Assembly: GCF_001667885.1 (NCBI RefSeq)
Contig: NZ_LZJW01000044.1
Span: forward strand, 1 to 64,000
From: Mycobacterium scrofulaceum
Lineage (GTDB): Bacteria; Actinomycetota; Actinomycetes; Mycobacteriales; Mycobacteriaceae
Reading direction: 5' to 3'
DNA: 64,000 nt
The notes below the pieces were generated by a model that made no database searches, had not been told where the DNA came from, and was given only the letters and a program-made list of their open reading frames with translations. This document shows positions 54,881 through 64,000 of the stretch, piece after piece; within the stretch, counting starts at the first letter, position 1, and each line of letters opens with the position of its first letter. The position numbers and the translations under genes are program-made.

Positions 54881-57511
54881 TCAGTTCGTTCTCCGCGTGC
54901 GTCGCACGGCGTAATGGTGGTAACGCGCGGCGCGTCGGCGGATGCGATACGCGCTGCCGCGGGTGCGATGCGGTTGCCCGGCAAGGTGTATCGGCTCGCT
55001 GTAGAAGAGCATCTTGGCCAGCTCCACCAGAATCAGGTAGCAGATCACGAACGTGCCCAGCACGGCGAAGAACTGCCACGGCAGCGGGGTGAAGCCCAAG
55101 GTCCGCGCCAGCGGTGAGATCGTCAGCCCGGCGCCGACGGCGACCACGGAAACGCTCGTGACGGTCAGCAGCGCGCTGGGCCGGCTGCGGAAGAACGGCA
55201 CCATCCGGGTGCGGATCACGAAGATGATCAGCGTCTGCGTCGCGAGCGATTCCACGAACCAGCCGGTGCGGAACTCGACGGCGCCGGCGTGCAGCACGCC
55301 CAGCATCAGCCCGAAGGTCAGGAAGTCGAACAGCGAACTGATGGGACCGAAGATCAGCATGAACCGGCGGATGAACGCGACGTTCCAGTGCGATGGAGCA
55401 TGCAGCTGCTCGGCGTCGACCCGGTCGGTCGGGATCGCCAGCTGCGAGGTGTCGTAGAGCAGGTTGTTCAGCAGGATCTGGCTGGGCAGCATCGGCAGGA
55501 ACGGCAGCAGCGCCGACGCGGCAGCGGCGCTGAACATGTTTCCGAAGTTGCTCGACGTGCCCATCAGCACGTACTTGATGGTGTTGGCGAAGATGCGCCG
55601 GCCCTCGGCCACCCCGGTGGCCAGCACCCCGAGGTCCTTTTCCAGCAGCACCACGTCGGCCGCGTCCTTGGCCACGTCGGTGGCGCTGTCGACGGAGATC
55701 CCGACGTCCGCGGCGTGCAGGGCCAGCGCGTCGTTGACGCCGTCGCCCAGGAAGCCGACCGAGCGTCCCTTGCGCCGCAGCGCGGTGATCAGCCGGGCCT
55801 TCTGCTCCGGGGAGATGCGCGCGAAGATGGTGTGGTTCTGCGCGACCCCGGCGAACGCGTCGTCGTCCAGCGCGTCCAGCTGCGCGCCGGTGATGGTGCC
55901 TTTGGACGCCAAACCCAGGTCGCCGCAGACCTTTTCGGCGACCCTGGGGTTGTCCCCGGTAGCGATCTTCAACTCGATGCCCAGGTCGGCCAATTTCGAG
56001 AGTGATTGGCGCGCAGCGGATTTGGGCTCGTCGGCGAAGACCAGGAAGCCCGCGAGCGATAGCTCGCACTCGTCCGCACGGGTGAGCGTCGTCAGTCCCG
56101 GCGCGGGTTTGGCGGCGACGGCCACCACTCGGCGCCCGGCGGCGAACAACGCCGCGAGCGTTTCCTCCGCCACCGCCGCGACGCCCCGGCATTGGGCCAG
56201 CACCTGCTCGGGCGCGCCCTTGACCACCAGCGTCCGGGTGCCGTCGTCGTCGACCAACACCGACGTCGCCCGGCGTTCGTGGTCGAACGGCAGCATGGCG
56301 ACCCGCGCGGCACCGGCCACCAAGTCGTGTGCCTGCGGGGACTCCCAGAGCGCCGCGTCGAGCGGATTGGCGCTGGCGCCACCGGTTTCCGGGTCGACGT
56401 CGGTGGCCAGCAGCCCCAGCCGGCGGGCCGCGTCGCTCTGCGCGCCGCCGGGTTCGACGAAGTCGACCAATCGCAGCCGGCCTTCCGTCAGGGTCCCGGT
56501 CTTGTCGGTGATCAGGATGTCGATGTCGCCGAGGTCCTCGATGCACACCAACCGTTTCACGAGCACCTTCGCCTTGGCCAGCTGCCGCGACCCGGTGGCC
56601 AGGCCGGTGCTGACGACGGCGGGCAGCAGCTGCGGCGTGATGCCGACCGCGATCGCCAGCGAGAACAGCACGGAGTCGATGATCGGCTTCGCCAACAACA
56701 GGTTGCTGATCAGGATGACCACCATCAGGGCGACGGCGACCTGCAGCAACAGGTAGGAGAACCGGCGCAGGCCCACCTGGAAGCCGGTTTCCGGCTGGCG
56801 TTCGTCCAAACCCGCTGCGATGCGGCCGAATTCGGCTTCCCTTCCCGTGGCGTACACCACCCCCGTGCCCTCGCCGGCGCTGACGATGGTGCCCATGAAC
56901 GCCAGGTCGGCCGCGTCGGCCAGGTCGGTTCCGGGAGGCACGGGTTCGGGTGATTTCTCCGAACCGGTCGACTCCCCGGTCAGGATGCTTTCGTTGCATT
57001 CCAATCCGCTGACGGCGATCAGCCGGACATCGGCCGGCACCGCCTCCCCCAGCGACAGCCGGATCACGTCGCCCGGTACCAATTCGGTGACCGGCAACGT
57101 GACGAACTCCCCGTCGCGGCGCACCACGGCGTTGTGGTGCACGCTCGCGTGCAGGTCGGCGGCGGCCCGTTCGGCGCGGTATTCGTTGATGAAGCCCAGG
57201 CCGATGCTGGCGACCAGGATGATGCCGATGATGACCGCCTGCATGCTGTCGCCCAGAAAGTACGAGACGACCGCGGTGCCGGCCAGCAGGATGAGCACCG
57301 CGTTGCGCAGCTGACGGCCAAGCACCGCAAAGACATTCACGCGGTGGGTCCGCACCGCGTTGGGGCCGTAGCGCGTCAGCCGGGCGGCGGCCTGGTCGCT
57401 GGACAGGCCGGCGGCCGAACTGTCCAGCAGGCGCAGCACGTCGTCGACCGTGGCCGCCGCCACCGACGTCGTGGTCGGGGCGGCGGAAGCCGGCAACACC
57501 TCGGCGGTCAT
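54881..57511 (-). CDS. mgtA: Mg2+-importing P-type ATPase (MgtA/MgtB family)
   Basis: An 876-residue P3B ATPase for magnesium uptake. TGES is at 178-181 (actuator), ITPQLLPAVV at about 291-300 (the MgtA-specific TM4 motif, in place of CPC or PEGL), D336 is phosphorylated in DKTGTLTEG, and GDGVNDALALHAADVGISVDSATD is the hinge. Ten helices are expected. The C-terminus is basic. ATG 57511 overlaps the corA stop as ATGA; the frame upstream is antisense-like. It forms an operon with corA, which is the passive route for the same ion. Confidence 0.94.
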   Translation of the reverse strand: MTAEVLPASAAPTTTSVAAATVDDVLRLLDSSAAGLSSDQAAARLTRYGPNAVRTHRVNVFAVLGRQLRNAVLILLAGTAVVSYFLGDSMQAVIIGIILVASIGLGFINEYRAERAAADLHASVHHNAVVRRDGEFVTLPVTELVPGDVIRLSLGEAVPADVRLIAVSGLECNESILTGESTGSEKSPEPVPPGTDLADAADLAFMGTIVSAGEGTGVVYATGREAEFGRIAAGLDERQPETGFQVGLRRFSYLLLQVAVALMVVILISNLLLAKPIIDSVLFSLAIAVGITPQLLPAVVSTGLATGSRQLAKAKVLVKRLVCIEDLGDIDILITDKTGTLTEGRLRLVDFVEPGGAQSDAARRLGLLATDVDPETGGASANPLDAALWESPQAHDLVAGAARVAMLPFDHERRATSVLVDDDGTRTLVVKGAPEQVLAQCRGVAAVAEETLAALFAAGRRVVAVAAKPAPGLTTLTRADECELSLAGFLVFADEPKSAARQSLSKLADLGIELKIATGDNPRVAEKVCGDLGLASKGTITGAQLDALDDDAFAGVAQNHTIFARISPEQKARLITALRRKGRSVGFLGDGVNDALALHAADVGISVDSATDVAKDAADVVLLEKDLGVLATGVAEGRRIFANTIKYVLMGTSSNFGNMFSAAAASALLPFLPMLPSQILLNNLLYDTSQLAIPTDRVDAEQLHAPSHWNVAFIRRFMLIFGPISSLFDFLTFGLMLGVLHAGAVEFRTGWFVESLATQTLIIFVIRTRMVPFFRSRPSALLTVTSVSVVAVGAGLTISPLARTLGFTPLPWQFFAVLGTFVICYLILVELAKMLFYSEPIHLAGQPHRTRGSAYRIRRRAARYHHYAVRRTRRTN

Positions 57512-58500
57512 AGCCAGTCCCTGCGCTTGAACATCAGGTAGATCACCACCATCAGGACGAAAATCAGGCTGGTGCTGGCGATGAACCCGGCGAGGTGACC
57601 GAAGCCGGGGTACGGCACGTTCTGGCCGTAGAACCCCGTGATCGCCGTGGGCACGGCGATGATGGCCGCCCATCCGGTCAACTTCTTCATGATGGTGTTC
57701 AGCCGCGCGTCCTGCAGCGACAGGTTGGTCTCGAAAATCGTTGTGACCATGTCGCGCAACGATTCCGTCCATTCGGATACGCGCAGCACGTGGTCGTACA
57801 GGTCGGCGTACAGGGGGTCCAGTTCCGGGGCGGTGCCCACCTCGTGCCGGTGGTGCTGAATCGAGTTGACCACCTCCCGCATCGGGAGAGCCACCCGCCG
57901 CAGCCCCACCAGGTCGCGCCGCATCTGAAACGTCCGGCGCTGAAAGCTGGGCTGGCGCGGCCTGCCGTCGAACAGCTCGTCCTCGATGGATTCGACGCAG
58001 TCGTCCAGGGCCTCGACCGCCGCGAAATGACTGTCCACCACGACGTCGAGCAGGCCGTGCACCAGCGCGCCCACCCCGTACTGCTGGGCGCCGATCTCCT
58101 CCCATCGCCGGGTCACGGCGGCGATGTCGAACTCCGGCGTCAGACGCACGGTGATCAGGCCGCGGGGTAGCACGAATGCCGAAATCCGGTGCATGGACAG
58201 CATTCGCCGCGGCTCGTCGCTCGCCTCCGCCGCGACCTCGACCGCGTACACCGTGAAGAAGGTGTGCGTCTCATACGCGGTGGCCTTGACCCGCTCGGCG
58301 GCCGCCACGGCGTCCTCGACGGCCCATGTGTTGAGGCCGAGTTCGTCGGCCAGGTCACACAGCGCGTCGTGGTCGGGGACGCACAGGTCCACCCAAACCA
58401 GGGTGTCGGGTTCACGGAGGTACTCCGAGATGTCGTCAAAGGCGAAGTCGTTCTGCGGCTTACCGTGCCGCCACACGCGGCCCTGGATGTTGCCCTGCAC
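57508..58500 (-). CDS. corA: CorA-type magnesium/divalent cation channel
   Basis: A 330-residue CorA-like transporter. The cytoplasmic N-terminal domain ends in a long helix (LSLQDARLNTIMKKLT), TM1 follows, then the periplasmic signature GQN in FYGQNVPYPGF in place of the usual GMN, and TM2 near the C-terminus with a basic tail KRRDWL. The Gln for Met change may alter selectivity. The start is GTG 58500; it overlaps mgtA by 4 bp and is 37 bp from phoY1. Confidence 0.9.
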   Translation of the reverse strand: MQGNIQGRVWRHGKPQNDFAFDDISEYLREPDTLVWVDLCVPDHDALCDLADELGLNTWAVEDAVAAAERVKATAYETHTFFTVYAVEVAAEASDEPRRMLSMHRISAFVLPRGLITVRLTPEFDIAAVTRRWEEIGAQQYGVGALVHGLLDVVVDSHFAAVEALDDCVESIEDELFDGRPRQPSFQRRTFQMRRDLVGLRRVALPMREVVNSIQHHRHEVGTAPELDPLYADLYDHVLRVSEWTESLRDMVTTIFETNLSLQDARLNTIMKKLTGWAAIIAVPTAITGFYGQNVPYPGFGHLAGFIASTSLIFVLMVVIYLMFKRRDWL

Positions 58501-58537
58501 GACGCTATCTTCTCAGCCCGGGTCCAGCCGCCGTCCA

Positions 58538-59203
58538 TCAGTAGGTGGAGATCTCGTCCTGCTCGGGCAGGTCGCCGCTGACCATGAAGATGACGCGGCG
58601 CCCGACTTCCACGGCATGGTCGGCGAAGCGCTCGTAGAACCGGCCCAGCAGCGCGGCGTCCACGGCGGCGGGAATGTTGTCCGTCCAGTTCTGGTCCAGC
58701 AGCACGCTGAACAGCTGCCGGTAGAGCTCGTCCATCGCGTCGTCCTGTTCGCGCAGCCGCGCGGCCTGTTCCGGGTCGTGACACATGAGCACCTGTTTCG
58801 CGTTGTCGCCCAACGCTATTGCCACCTCGGCCATGTCGGCGAAACACGCGCGGACCTTGTCGGGGAGCGCCCGATCCGGGTGCTCGCGCCGGGCGATCTT
58901 GGCGACGTGCACCGCGAGCGCGCCCATTCGTTCGATGTCGGCGATGAGCTGGATGGCGCTGAAGATTGCCCGTAACTCCCCGGCAACCGGTTGTTGTAGC
59001 GCCAGTAACGCGAACGCTTCTCGCTCCGCGCGCCCCCGCATCGCCACCATTCGGTCGTGGTCACGGATGACGCGTTCGGCGGCTTCGAGGTCCGCCTCCA
59101 ACAACGCTGTGGTCGCGCCCCTCATGGCTTCGTTGGCCAGGCCGCACATCTCGCCGAGCTGGACGCTCAATTCCTCCAGCTGGTGGTGGTAAGCGGTTCG
59201 CAT
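58538..59203 (-). CDS. phoY1: PhoU-family regulator PhoY1
   Basis: A 221-residue PhoU protein with two three-helix bundles, each with E/D-rich metal-binding motifs ([35 protein letters not shown]). It normally couples phosphate transport to SenX3-RegX3. The length equals M. tuberculosis PhoY1 (Rv3301c). ATG 59203 gives the family N-terminus [12 protein letters not shown]; a longer frame reaches 59290. It heads phoY1-corA-mgtA, an unusual tie between PhoU and magnesium uptake. Divergent from the large ATPase gene over 147 bp. Confidence 0.92.
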   Translation of the reverse strand: MRTAYHHQLEELSVQLGEMCGLANEAMRGATTALLEADLEAAERVIRDHDRMVAMRGRAEREAFALLALQQPVAGELRAIFSAIQLIADIERMGALAVHVAKIARREHPDRALPDKVRACFADMAEVAIALGDNAKQVLMCHDPEQAARLREQDDAMDELYRQLFSVLLDQNWTDNIPAAVDAALLGRFYERFADHAVEVGRRVIFMVSGDLPEQDEISTY

Positions 59204-59350
59204 AGCGCAACGGTGGCCAATGCGAGCGCTTTTCGCAAGGGACGAAAGGCACCCGAAAAGGGCCTGAATGGCTCCTCCCCCGCGCGGCACCGCCGGTTAA
59301 CCTGCCGCTGTCACCATATCGATGAAATCCACCCGAGCCGAGAGAACACG

Positions 59351-62300
59351 GTGAGCACACGACGCGGCCTCCCCGGGCTGGGCCTGTTGACAACGCCCTT
59401 GCGCGCCGCCGCCGTGAGCGCCGAGATCGCCACGGGCGCCGCGCTGTTGGGCGGGAACGTGGCGACGAGCATGGGCAGGTCGCTCGTGCGCGCGACGCCT
59501 GACGTGCCGGCGCTGACCCGCGCCGCGGCGGGCGCGGTGCTGGAGGCGGCGGGGGGCCCGCGGGCCCGGCGCGTCAGCGCCAATGGGCCCCGGCGCTGGA
59601 TCGAGGTGCGCGGCCTCGAGGGCGAGCGCGCCGCGGACATCGCGGCGGCGGTCCTGGCGGCGGTCCGGGCGATGCCCGGCGTCCAACGGGCACACCTCAA
59701 CCCCACCCTGGCGAGGGTGGTCGTGACCGTGTCGGAGGACGGCCCCGCCACGGCCGAGCTGTGCCGGGCCGTCGGCGCCGCGGAACGACCCCGCCGCGGC
59801 CGGGCAGCGCGCACCCACCCGGCCAGCCTGCCGGGCGACGACGCGGTGTTGATGGGCCGGATGGTGGCGGCGACGGCGGCCTCGGTGGGCTTCGCCCTCT
59901 CTCTGACCGGCAGCCTGCTGCGACTGCCCCGCCTGCCCGACCTGGTGGCCGTGCCGCCGACGGTGGCCGACCACCTGCCGGGGCTGCGCCGCGAGTTGGA
60001 GCGGCGCCTGGGACCCGAGGGCACCGACGTGTTGTTCGGCATCGTCAACGCCACCACCGCGGCCCTGACGCTGTCGCCGACGGCGGCCGCCGCCGAAGCC
60101 GCGACGCGCACCATGCTGGCGGCCGAGGCGTGGAACGGCAGGCTGGCGTGGAGTCGGCATGAACCCGAGCTGGCCGGCCAGCCGGTGCCCGACGACGCGG
60201 CCGCGACCCCCGTCGGCTACCAGGCCCCGCCGGACGGGCCGGCCGAACGCTACGCCAATCGCGTCGGCCTGGCCGGCATCTGCGCCGCCGCCGCGGTCGG
60301 CCTGCTCACCCGCAACCCCGACGCGGCCGGCGCCGCGGCGCTGGCCGCGGTCCCCAAACCATTGCGCACCGTGCGGGAAGCGTTCGGCTGCACGATGAGT
60401 CGCGGCCTCACCGCCCGCCACGACGCGCTGGTGCTGCGGCCCGGCGTGCTACGGGCACTCGACCGGGTCGACGCGATCATGGTCGACCCGCGAGCGCTGT
60501 ACACCGACGAGCTGACGGTCAGTCGCGTTCTGGGCGTCGACAATTCGGCGCGCACCTACGCCTGGGCGGCCGTGCGGGCCGCGCTCGAGGGCGACGGCAT
60601 GAAACCGGGCTGGCACCAGCTGGCCGACATTCCCGGCGCCGGCAGCGTCGGCGAAGCCCTGATCAGCCCGGTCCGCGACCCGTTCGCGGCGGCGGTGCTC
60701 ACCGAGGCACGGCGCTCCCAGCCGCGGGTCTACTCCCTGGATGACGACGGATTGCGTTCGCTGGCAAAGGGTTTCGATCAGCTGTATCCCGCGGACGGGT
60801 CGATCGACCACGCGGTCGCGGCGGCGGTCGCGGAACTGAAGGCCGCCGGGCACACGGTGGCGCTGTTGACGACGTCGGCCATGCGGGGCGCGCACCGGTC
60901 CGACGTGACGATCGGGGTGCTGCGGCCCGGGCATTCCGCGCCGTGGGCCGCCGACGTGATCGCGAAGGACCTGACCGGGGCGTGGCGCATGTTGCACGCG
61001 CTGCCCGCCGCGCGCGCGGCCACCGAGGGCGCGGTCCGGTTGTCGGCCTCGGCCTCCGCGATCGGCGCGCTGATGCTGATTCCCGGTGTGCCGGGCCGCA
61101 GTTCGGCATCGGTCAATGTCGGCATGGTCGCCAGCCTGTGGTTCGGCTACCGGGCGGCCGTGAAGGCCCTTCGAGACCCGCTGCCGGAGCCCGAGACCGC
61201 CCACGACTGGCACGCGCTGCCGGTCACCGAGGTGCAGCGGCTGCTGCCCCGCCCGGTCGACGAGGACCGCGAGGAGGCTGTGGCGCGGTGGCAGCAGGTG
61301 CCCCCGCTTCGCGTGCTGCACGACGCGGCCGCGGCGTCCTGGGCGTCCATCCGCGATTTCGTCGAGGAGATGCGCGGCGACCTGGCGGACCCGATCACGC
61401 CGCTGCTGGCCACCGGCGCGGCCGCCAGCGCGCTGCTCGGCTCCCCGCTGGACGCCGTCCTGGTCGGCAGCGTGCTGTTGGTCAACGCCGCCTTGTCGGC
61501 CGAGCAGCAGCTGCATGCCGAGAGCACACTGAATCGGCTTCTGGCCGTTCAGGATCCGCCGGCGCGGCGCCTGGTCGGTGCGTTGGACGCGCAGCGCCGC
61601 GAGAAGGTCCCCACCAAGCGGCTGCGGCTGGGCGACATCATCGAAGTGCACGCCGACGAGGTGGTCCCCGCGGATGCCCGGCTGTTGCACGCCTCGAACG
61701 TGGAGGTCGACGAGTCGACGCTGACCGGTGAATCGCTGCCGGTCGCCAAGCAGACCGAGCCCACGCCGGGCGCGCCGCTGGCCGAGCGGACCTGCATGCT
61801 CTACGCCGGCACCACCGTCGTCGCGGGCACGGCCGTGGCCGTGGTCACCGCCGTGGGATCGCGCTCGGAGATGCGCCGGGCGCTGGCGATGGCGCCGAGG
61901 AAGCTGCAGGAGATCGGACTGCAGCGGCAGTTGCGGCACATCACCCGCCGGGCGTTGCCGTTCAGCGTCGCCAGCGGCGGCCTGGTCGGCTTGCTCAGCG
62001 TGGCGCGCGGCACCGGGCTGCGCGAGGCGGTGTCCAGCGCGGTCACGCTGATCGTCGCCGCCATCCCCGAGGGCCTGCCCCTGGTGGCGACGCTGGCCCA
62101 ACTGGCCGCCGCCCGCCGGCTCACCGGCGAATCGGTGCTGATCCGCAACCCTCACTCGGTGGAGGCGTTGGCCCGGCTCAACGTGGTGTGCTTCGACAAG
62201 ACCGGCACGCTGAGCGAAAACCGGCTCAAGGTCAAGGAGGTGCGCCCGCTGCCGGGCTACGCCCCCGGCGCCGTCCTGGACGCGGCGCTGAGCACCAGCT

Positions 62301-63739
62301 ACGCGCGGCACAGCCACCGGGTCGACCACGCCACCGACGACGCCGTCCACCGCGCCGCCGCCGACCCCGCCCTGCGCGGCGACGGCTCAGCGCCGCAACG
62401 GCTGACCCGCGACGCGTTCCTGCCGTTCCAGTCCGGCCGCCCGTTCGCCGCCGCGCTGGTCGGCACGCGGCTGACGATCAAGGGCTCGCCCGAGGTGCTC
62501 TCGTCGGCGTTGCTGCAACACGACCACGCGTTGACCCGGCAGATCGACGAGATGGCGGCCAACGGGTTACGGGTGCTGGCGGTGGCCGAGCGGCAACTCA
62601 GCCCGAAGGAGGCCGCGGCCGCGGCGCAGGACCCCGACCGGCTGGAGGCCCTGTGCACGGCCGCCCTCACCCCGATCGGCCTGCTGGGACTCGCCGACAC
62701 GCCGCGGCCCGCGGCGCAGGCGGTGCTGACCGAACTCGCCGCGCGCGACATCGGCGTCCGGCTGATCACCGGCGACCACCCCGCGACGGCGGCGGCGATC
62801 GCCCAGGAGATGGGGCTCGACGTCACCCCCGATCAGGTGATCACCGGCAGCGATTGGGAAGCGTTGTCCGCCGACGGACGGGCCGCGGCGGCGGCGGCGC
62901 GGGTGGTGTTCGCGCGGATGACACCGGAACACAAGATCGACGTGGTCCAGACCCTGGAGCGGTCCGGACTGGTGACGGCCATGGTCGGCGACGGCGTCAA
63001 CGACGCCGCCGCGATTCGGGCGGCCAGCGTGGGCATCGGCGTGGCGGCGCGCGGCAGCGATGCGGCCCGCACGGCGGCCGACGTGGTGCTGCTCGACGAG
63101 CGGATCGAGGCGCTGATCGACGCCCTCGACGAGGGCCAGCAGCTGTGGCGGCGCGTGCAGTCGGCGGTGTCGATGCTGTTGGGCGGCAACCTCGGCGAGG
63201 TCTGCTTCGCCATGATCACCACGGTCCTCACCGGGCGGTCGGTGCTCAATGCCCGTCAGATGCTGTTGGTCAACATGCTGACCGACGCGCTGCCCGCCGC
63301 GGCGCTCGCCGTCAGCCCGCAGGCGGCCACCGACGAGGTCAGCCGCGACGAGGCGGCGATGTGGCGGGCGATCGGAATCCGCGGGGCGGCAACGACGATC
63401 GGCGCGACGGCGGGCTGGGCGATGGCCAGCGTGACCGGCCCGCCGCGCCGCGCGGCGACGGTCGCGCTGATCGCGTTGGTGGGCGCGCAACTCACCCAGA
63501 CGCTGGTGGACTCGCGCGCCCCGCTGGTGGTGTTGACGTCGGTCGGCTCGATGGGCGCGCTGGCGGTGGTGGTCAGCACGCCGGGGCTCAGCCAGGTCTT
63601 CGGCTGCACGCCCGTGGACCCGCTGGCCTGGGCCCAGGGTTTGCTGGCCGCGGCCCTGGCCAGCTCGCTGTCGGCGGCCGCCCCCGACTTGCTGCTGCGC
63701 GCGTCGCAGAGCGTGCAGCGCCGGATGGTCGGCCACTGA
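59351..63739 (+). CDS. Large P-type ATPase with extended N-terminus (CtpI/CtpH-like)
   Basis: A 1462-residue P2-type-like cation pump. The N-terminal 700 residues hold an HMA-like fold without CxxC (about 80-140), several hydrophobic spans and a degenerate haloacid-dehalogenase-like region around residues 370-610. The working core follows: TGES at about 792, PEGLPL near 907, D949 in DKTGTLS and GDGVNDAA near 1213. The ion is unknown. The GTG at 59351 is taken because ATG options lie in phoY1. Mycobacterial CtpH and CtpI have this size and layout. I do not recall it at this site in M. tuberculosis. Confidence 0.88.
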   Translation: MSTRRGLPGLGLLTTPLRAAAVSAEIATGAALLGGNVATSMGRSLVRATPDVPALTRAAAGAVLEAAGGPRARRVSANGPRRWIEVRGLEGERAADIAAAVLAAVRAMPGVQRAHLNPTLARVVVTVSEDGPATAELCRAVGAAERPRRGRAARTHPASLPGDDAVLMGRMVAATAASVGFALSLTGSLLRLPRLPDLVAVPPTVADHLPGLRRELERRLGPEGTDVLFGIVNATTAALTLSPTAAAAEAATRTMLAAEAWNGRLAWSRHEPELAGQPVPDDAAATPVGYQAPPDGPAERYANRVGLAGICAAAAVGLLTRNPDAAGAAALAAVPKPLRTVREAFGCTMSRGLTARHDALVLRPGVLRALDRVDAIMVDPRALYTDELTVSRVLGVDNSARTYAWAAVRAALEGDGMKPGWHQLADIPGAGSVGEALISPVRDPFAAAVLTEARRSQPRVYSLDDDGLRSLAKGFDQLYPADGSIDHAVAAAVAELKAAGHTVALLTTSAMRGAHRSDVTIGVLRPGHSAPWAADVIAKDLTGAWRMLHALPAARAATEGAVRLSASASAIGALMLIPGVPGRSSASVNVGMVASLWFGYRAAVKALRDPLPEPETAHDWHALPVTEVQRLLPRPVDEDREEAVARWQQVPPLRVLHDAAAASWASIRDFVEEMRGDLADPITPLLATGAAASALLGSPLDAVLVGSVLLVNAALSAEQQLHAESTLNRLLAVQDPPARRLVGALDAQRREKVPTKRLRLGDIIEVHADEVVPADARLLHASNVEVDESTLTGESLPVAKQTEPTPGAPLAERTCMLYAGTTVVAGTAVAVVTAVGSRSEMRRALAMAPRKLQEIGLQRQLRHITRRALPFSVASGGLVGLLSVARGTGLREAVSSAVTLIVAAIPEGLPLVATLAQLAAARRLTGESVLIRNPHSVEALARLNVVCFDKTGTLSENRLKVKEVRPLPGYAPGAVLDAALSTSYARHSHRVDHATDDAVHRAAADPALRGDGSAPQRLTRDAFLPFQSGRPFAAALVGTRLTIKGSPEVLSSALLQHDHALTRQIDEMAANGLRVLAVAERQLSPKEAAAAAQDPDRLEALCTAALTPIGLLGLADTPRPAAQAVLTELAARDIGVRLITGDHPATAAAIAQEMGLDVTPDQVITGSDWEALSADGRAAAAAARVVFARMTPEHKIDVVQTLERSGLVTAMVGDGVNDAAAIRAASVGIGVAARGSDAARTAADVVLLDERIEALIDALDEGQQLWRRVQSAVSMLLGGNLGEVCFAMITTVLTGRSVLNARQMLLVNMLTDALPAAALAVSPQAATDEVSRDEAAMWRAIGIRGAATTIGATAGWAMASVTGPPRRAATVALIALVGAQLTQTLVDSRAPLVVLTSVGSMGALAVVVSTPGLSQVFGCTPVDPLAWAQGLLAAALASSLSAAAPDLLLRASQSVQRRMVGH

Positions 63740-63830
63740 TGGCGCGCCCGAAGCCGGTTGGCGGCACGCGTTGTTCACGTCTGGTAAACCCCGCGGTCAC
63801 TTGTCCGGGTCGCGGGCCGGTCACGCCGGC

Positions 63831-63848
63831 CGTACCGTTTGCGGTACG
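63831..63848. promoter_or_regulatory. Inverted repeat before the DUF5994 gene
   Basis: CGTACCG and CGGTACG are perfect 7-bp arms around TTTG, 37 bp before the DUF5994 ATG and 92 bp after the ATPase stop. It could be a terminator for the ATPase gene or an operator; there is no U-tract. Confidence 0.35.
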
Positions 63849-63884
63849 ACGGCTAACTCGAAAGTAAGCGAGCAGGTGGTTGAG

Positions 63885-64000
63885 ATGGAGCGCGACAATC
63901 GGTTGCGGCTCAAGCCTTATCGGTCGGTATCCGAGCACATCGACGGCGCCTGGTGGCCGCAGTCGACCAACTTGGTCGAGGAGCTGCCGAAGTTGCTGAC
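63885..64000 (+). CDS. DUF5994 protein (5' end only)
   Basis: The first 38 residues are seen before the window ends. RLRLKPYRSVSEHIDGAWWPQS followed by LVEELPKLL is the DUF5994 signature, a small mycobacterial family of unknown function, often in several copies. ATG 63885 has GAGCAGG about 9 bp upstream; a GTG at 63876 in the same frame is an alternative. Regulation cannot be seen. Confidence 0.85.
   Translation, partial: MERDNRLRLKPYRSVSEHIDGAWWPQSTNLVEELPKLL

Noticed and set aside
63740..63884. SigF-like GGTA...GGGTC upstream of the DUF5994 gene
   Set aside because: Both boxes are degenerate and the spacing is 18 bp; not distinguishable from chance in this GC content.
1..64000. tRNA, rRNA, IS element or CRISPR array
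   Set aside because: No tRNA cloverleaf, transposase frame, terminal inverted repeats or regularly spaced repeats were recognised; the tandem 55-bp units at 53 kb have no variable spacers.

Overview
The window is high-GC actinobacterial chromosome. Gene content and order match the mycobacterial rubB-rubA-alkB to phoY1 region (M. tuberculosis Rv3249c to Rv3301c, order recalled from memory). Insertions relative to that order and short interspersed repeats suggest a slow-growing Mycobacterium, probably of the M. avium complex. The species call is inference. No rRNA, tRNA, IS element, phage or CRISPR array was seen.

Layout. 1-5.4 kb: alkane hydroxylase AlkB, two rubredoxins and a TetR regulator in one overlapping operon with a palindromic operator candidate; then an APC permease and a divergent flavoprotein. 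5.4-9.2 kb: mannose activation (manA, SIS-domain gene, manB). 9.3-15.5 kb: DUF3499 protein, a metallopeptidase-like protein, whiB2, F420 genes fbiA-fbiB, the orphan methyltransferase mamA and a Nudix hydrolase. 15.6-20 kb: cell-wall genes manC, wbbL, rmlD and the LCP ligase lcp1. 20-24 kb: the PacL1-CtpC metal efflux pair and a membrane protein with a Cys-rich tail. 24-31 kb: acyl-CoA synthetase, SAM methyltransferase, CoA transferase and a PP2C/receiver - CHASE3 kinase - receiver signalling operon. 31-34 kb: fadE25, purE, purK. 34-44 kb: GtrA protein, PH-domain protein, birA, a KstD-like flavoprotein, and the acyl-CoA carboxylase set accD5-accE5-maf and sseA-sufE-like-accA3. BirA would biotinylate AccA3, which works with AccD5 and AccE5.

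43.7-47 kb is the general-stress sigma locus: STAS antagonist, sigF, rsbW, usfY and a membrane protein. I find three matches to the SigF promoter consensus plus one weaker match. One of them drives an unannotated 49-residue single-span membrane protein encoded antisense to the rsbW-sigF leader. 47-54 kb: TetR regulator, giant helicase Lhr, Nei glycosylase, lipoprotein esterase LpqC and two small secreted proteins, one behind three 11-bp-spaced heptamers resembling PhoP/RegX3 sites. 54.9-64 kb: phoY1-corA-mgtA, a divergent 1462-residue P-type ATPase, and the start of a DUF5994 gene.

The most unusual non-coding structure is a short interspersed element with three copies (after ctpC, and twice in tandem after lpqC). 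Each copy sits exactly behind a TAG stop codon and is followed by a repeat of the gene's own last 8-14 bases, as a target duplication would leave. Many genes start leaderless (TANNNT then 6-8 bases to ATG/GTG) or overlap as ATGA/GTGA/TTGA.
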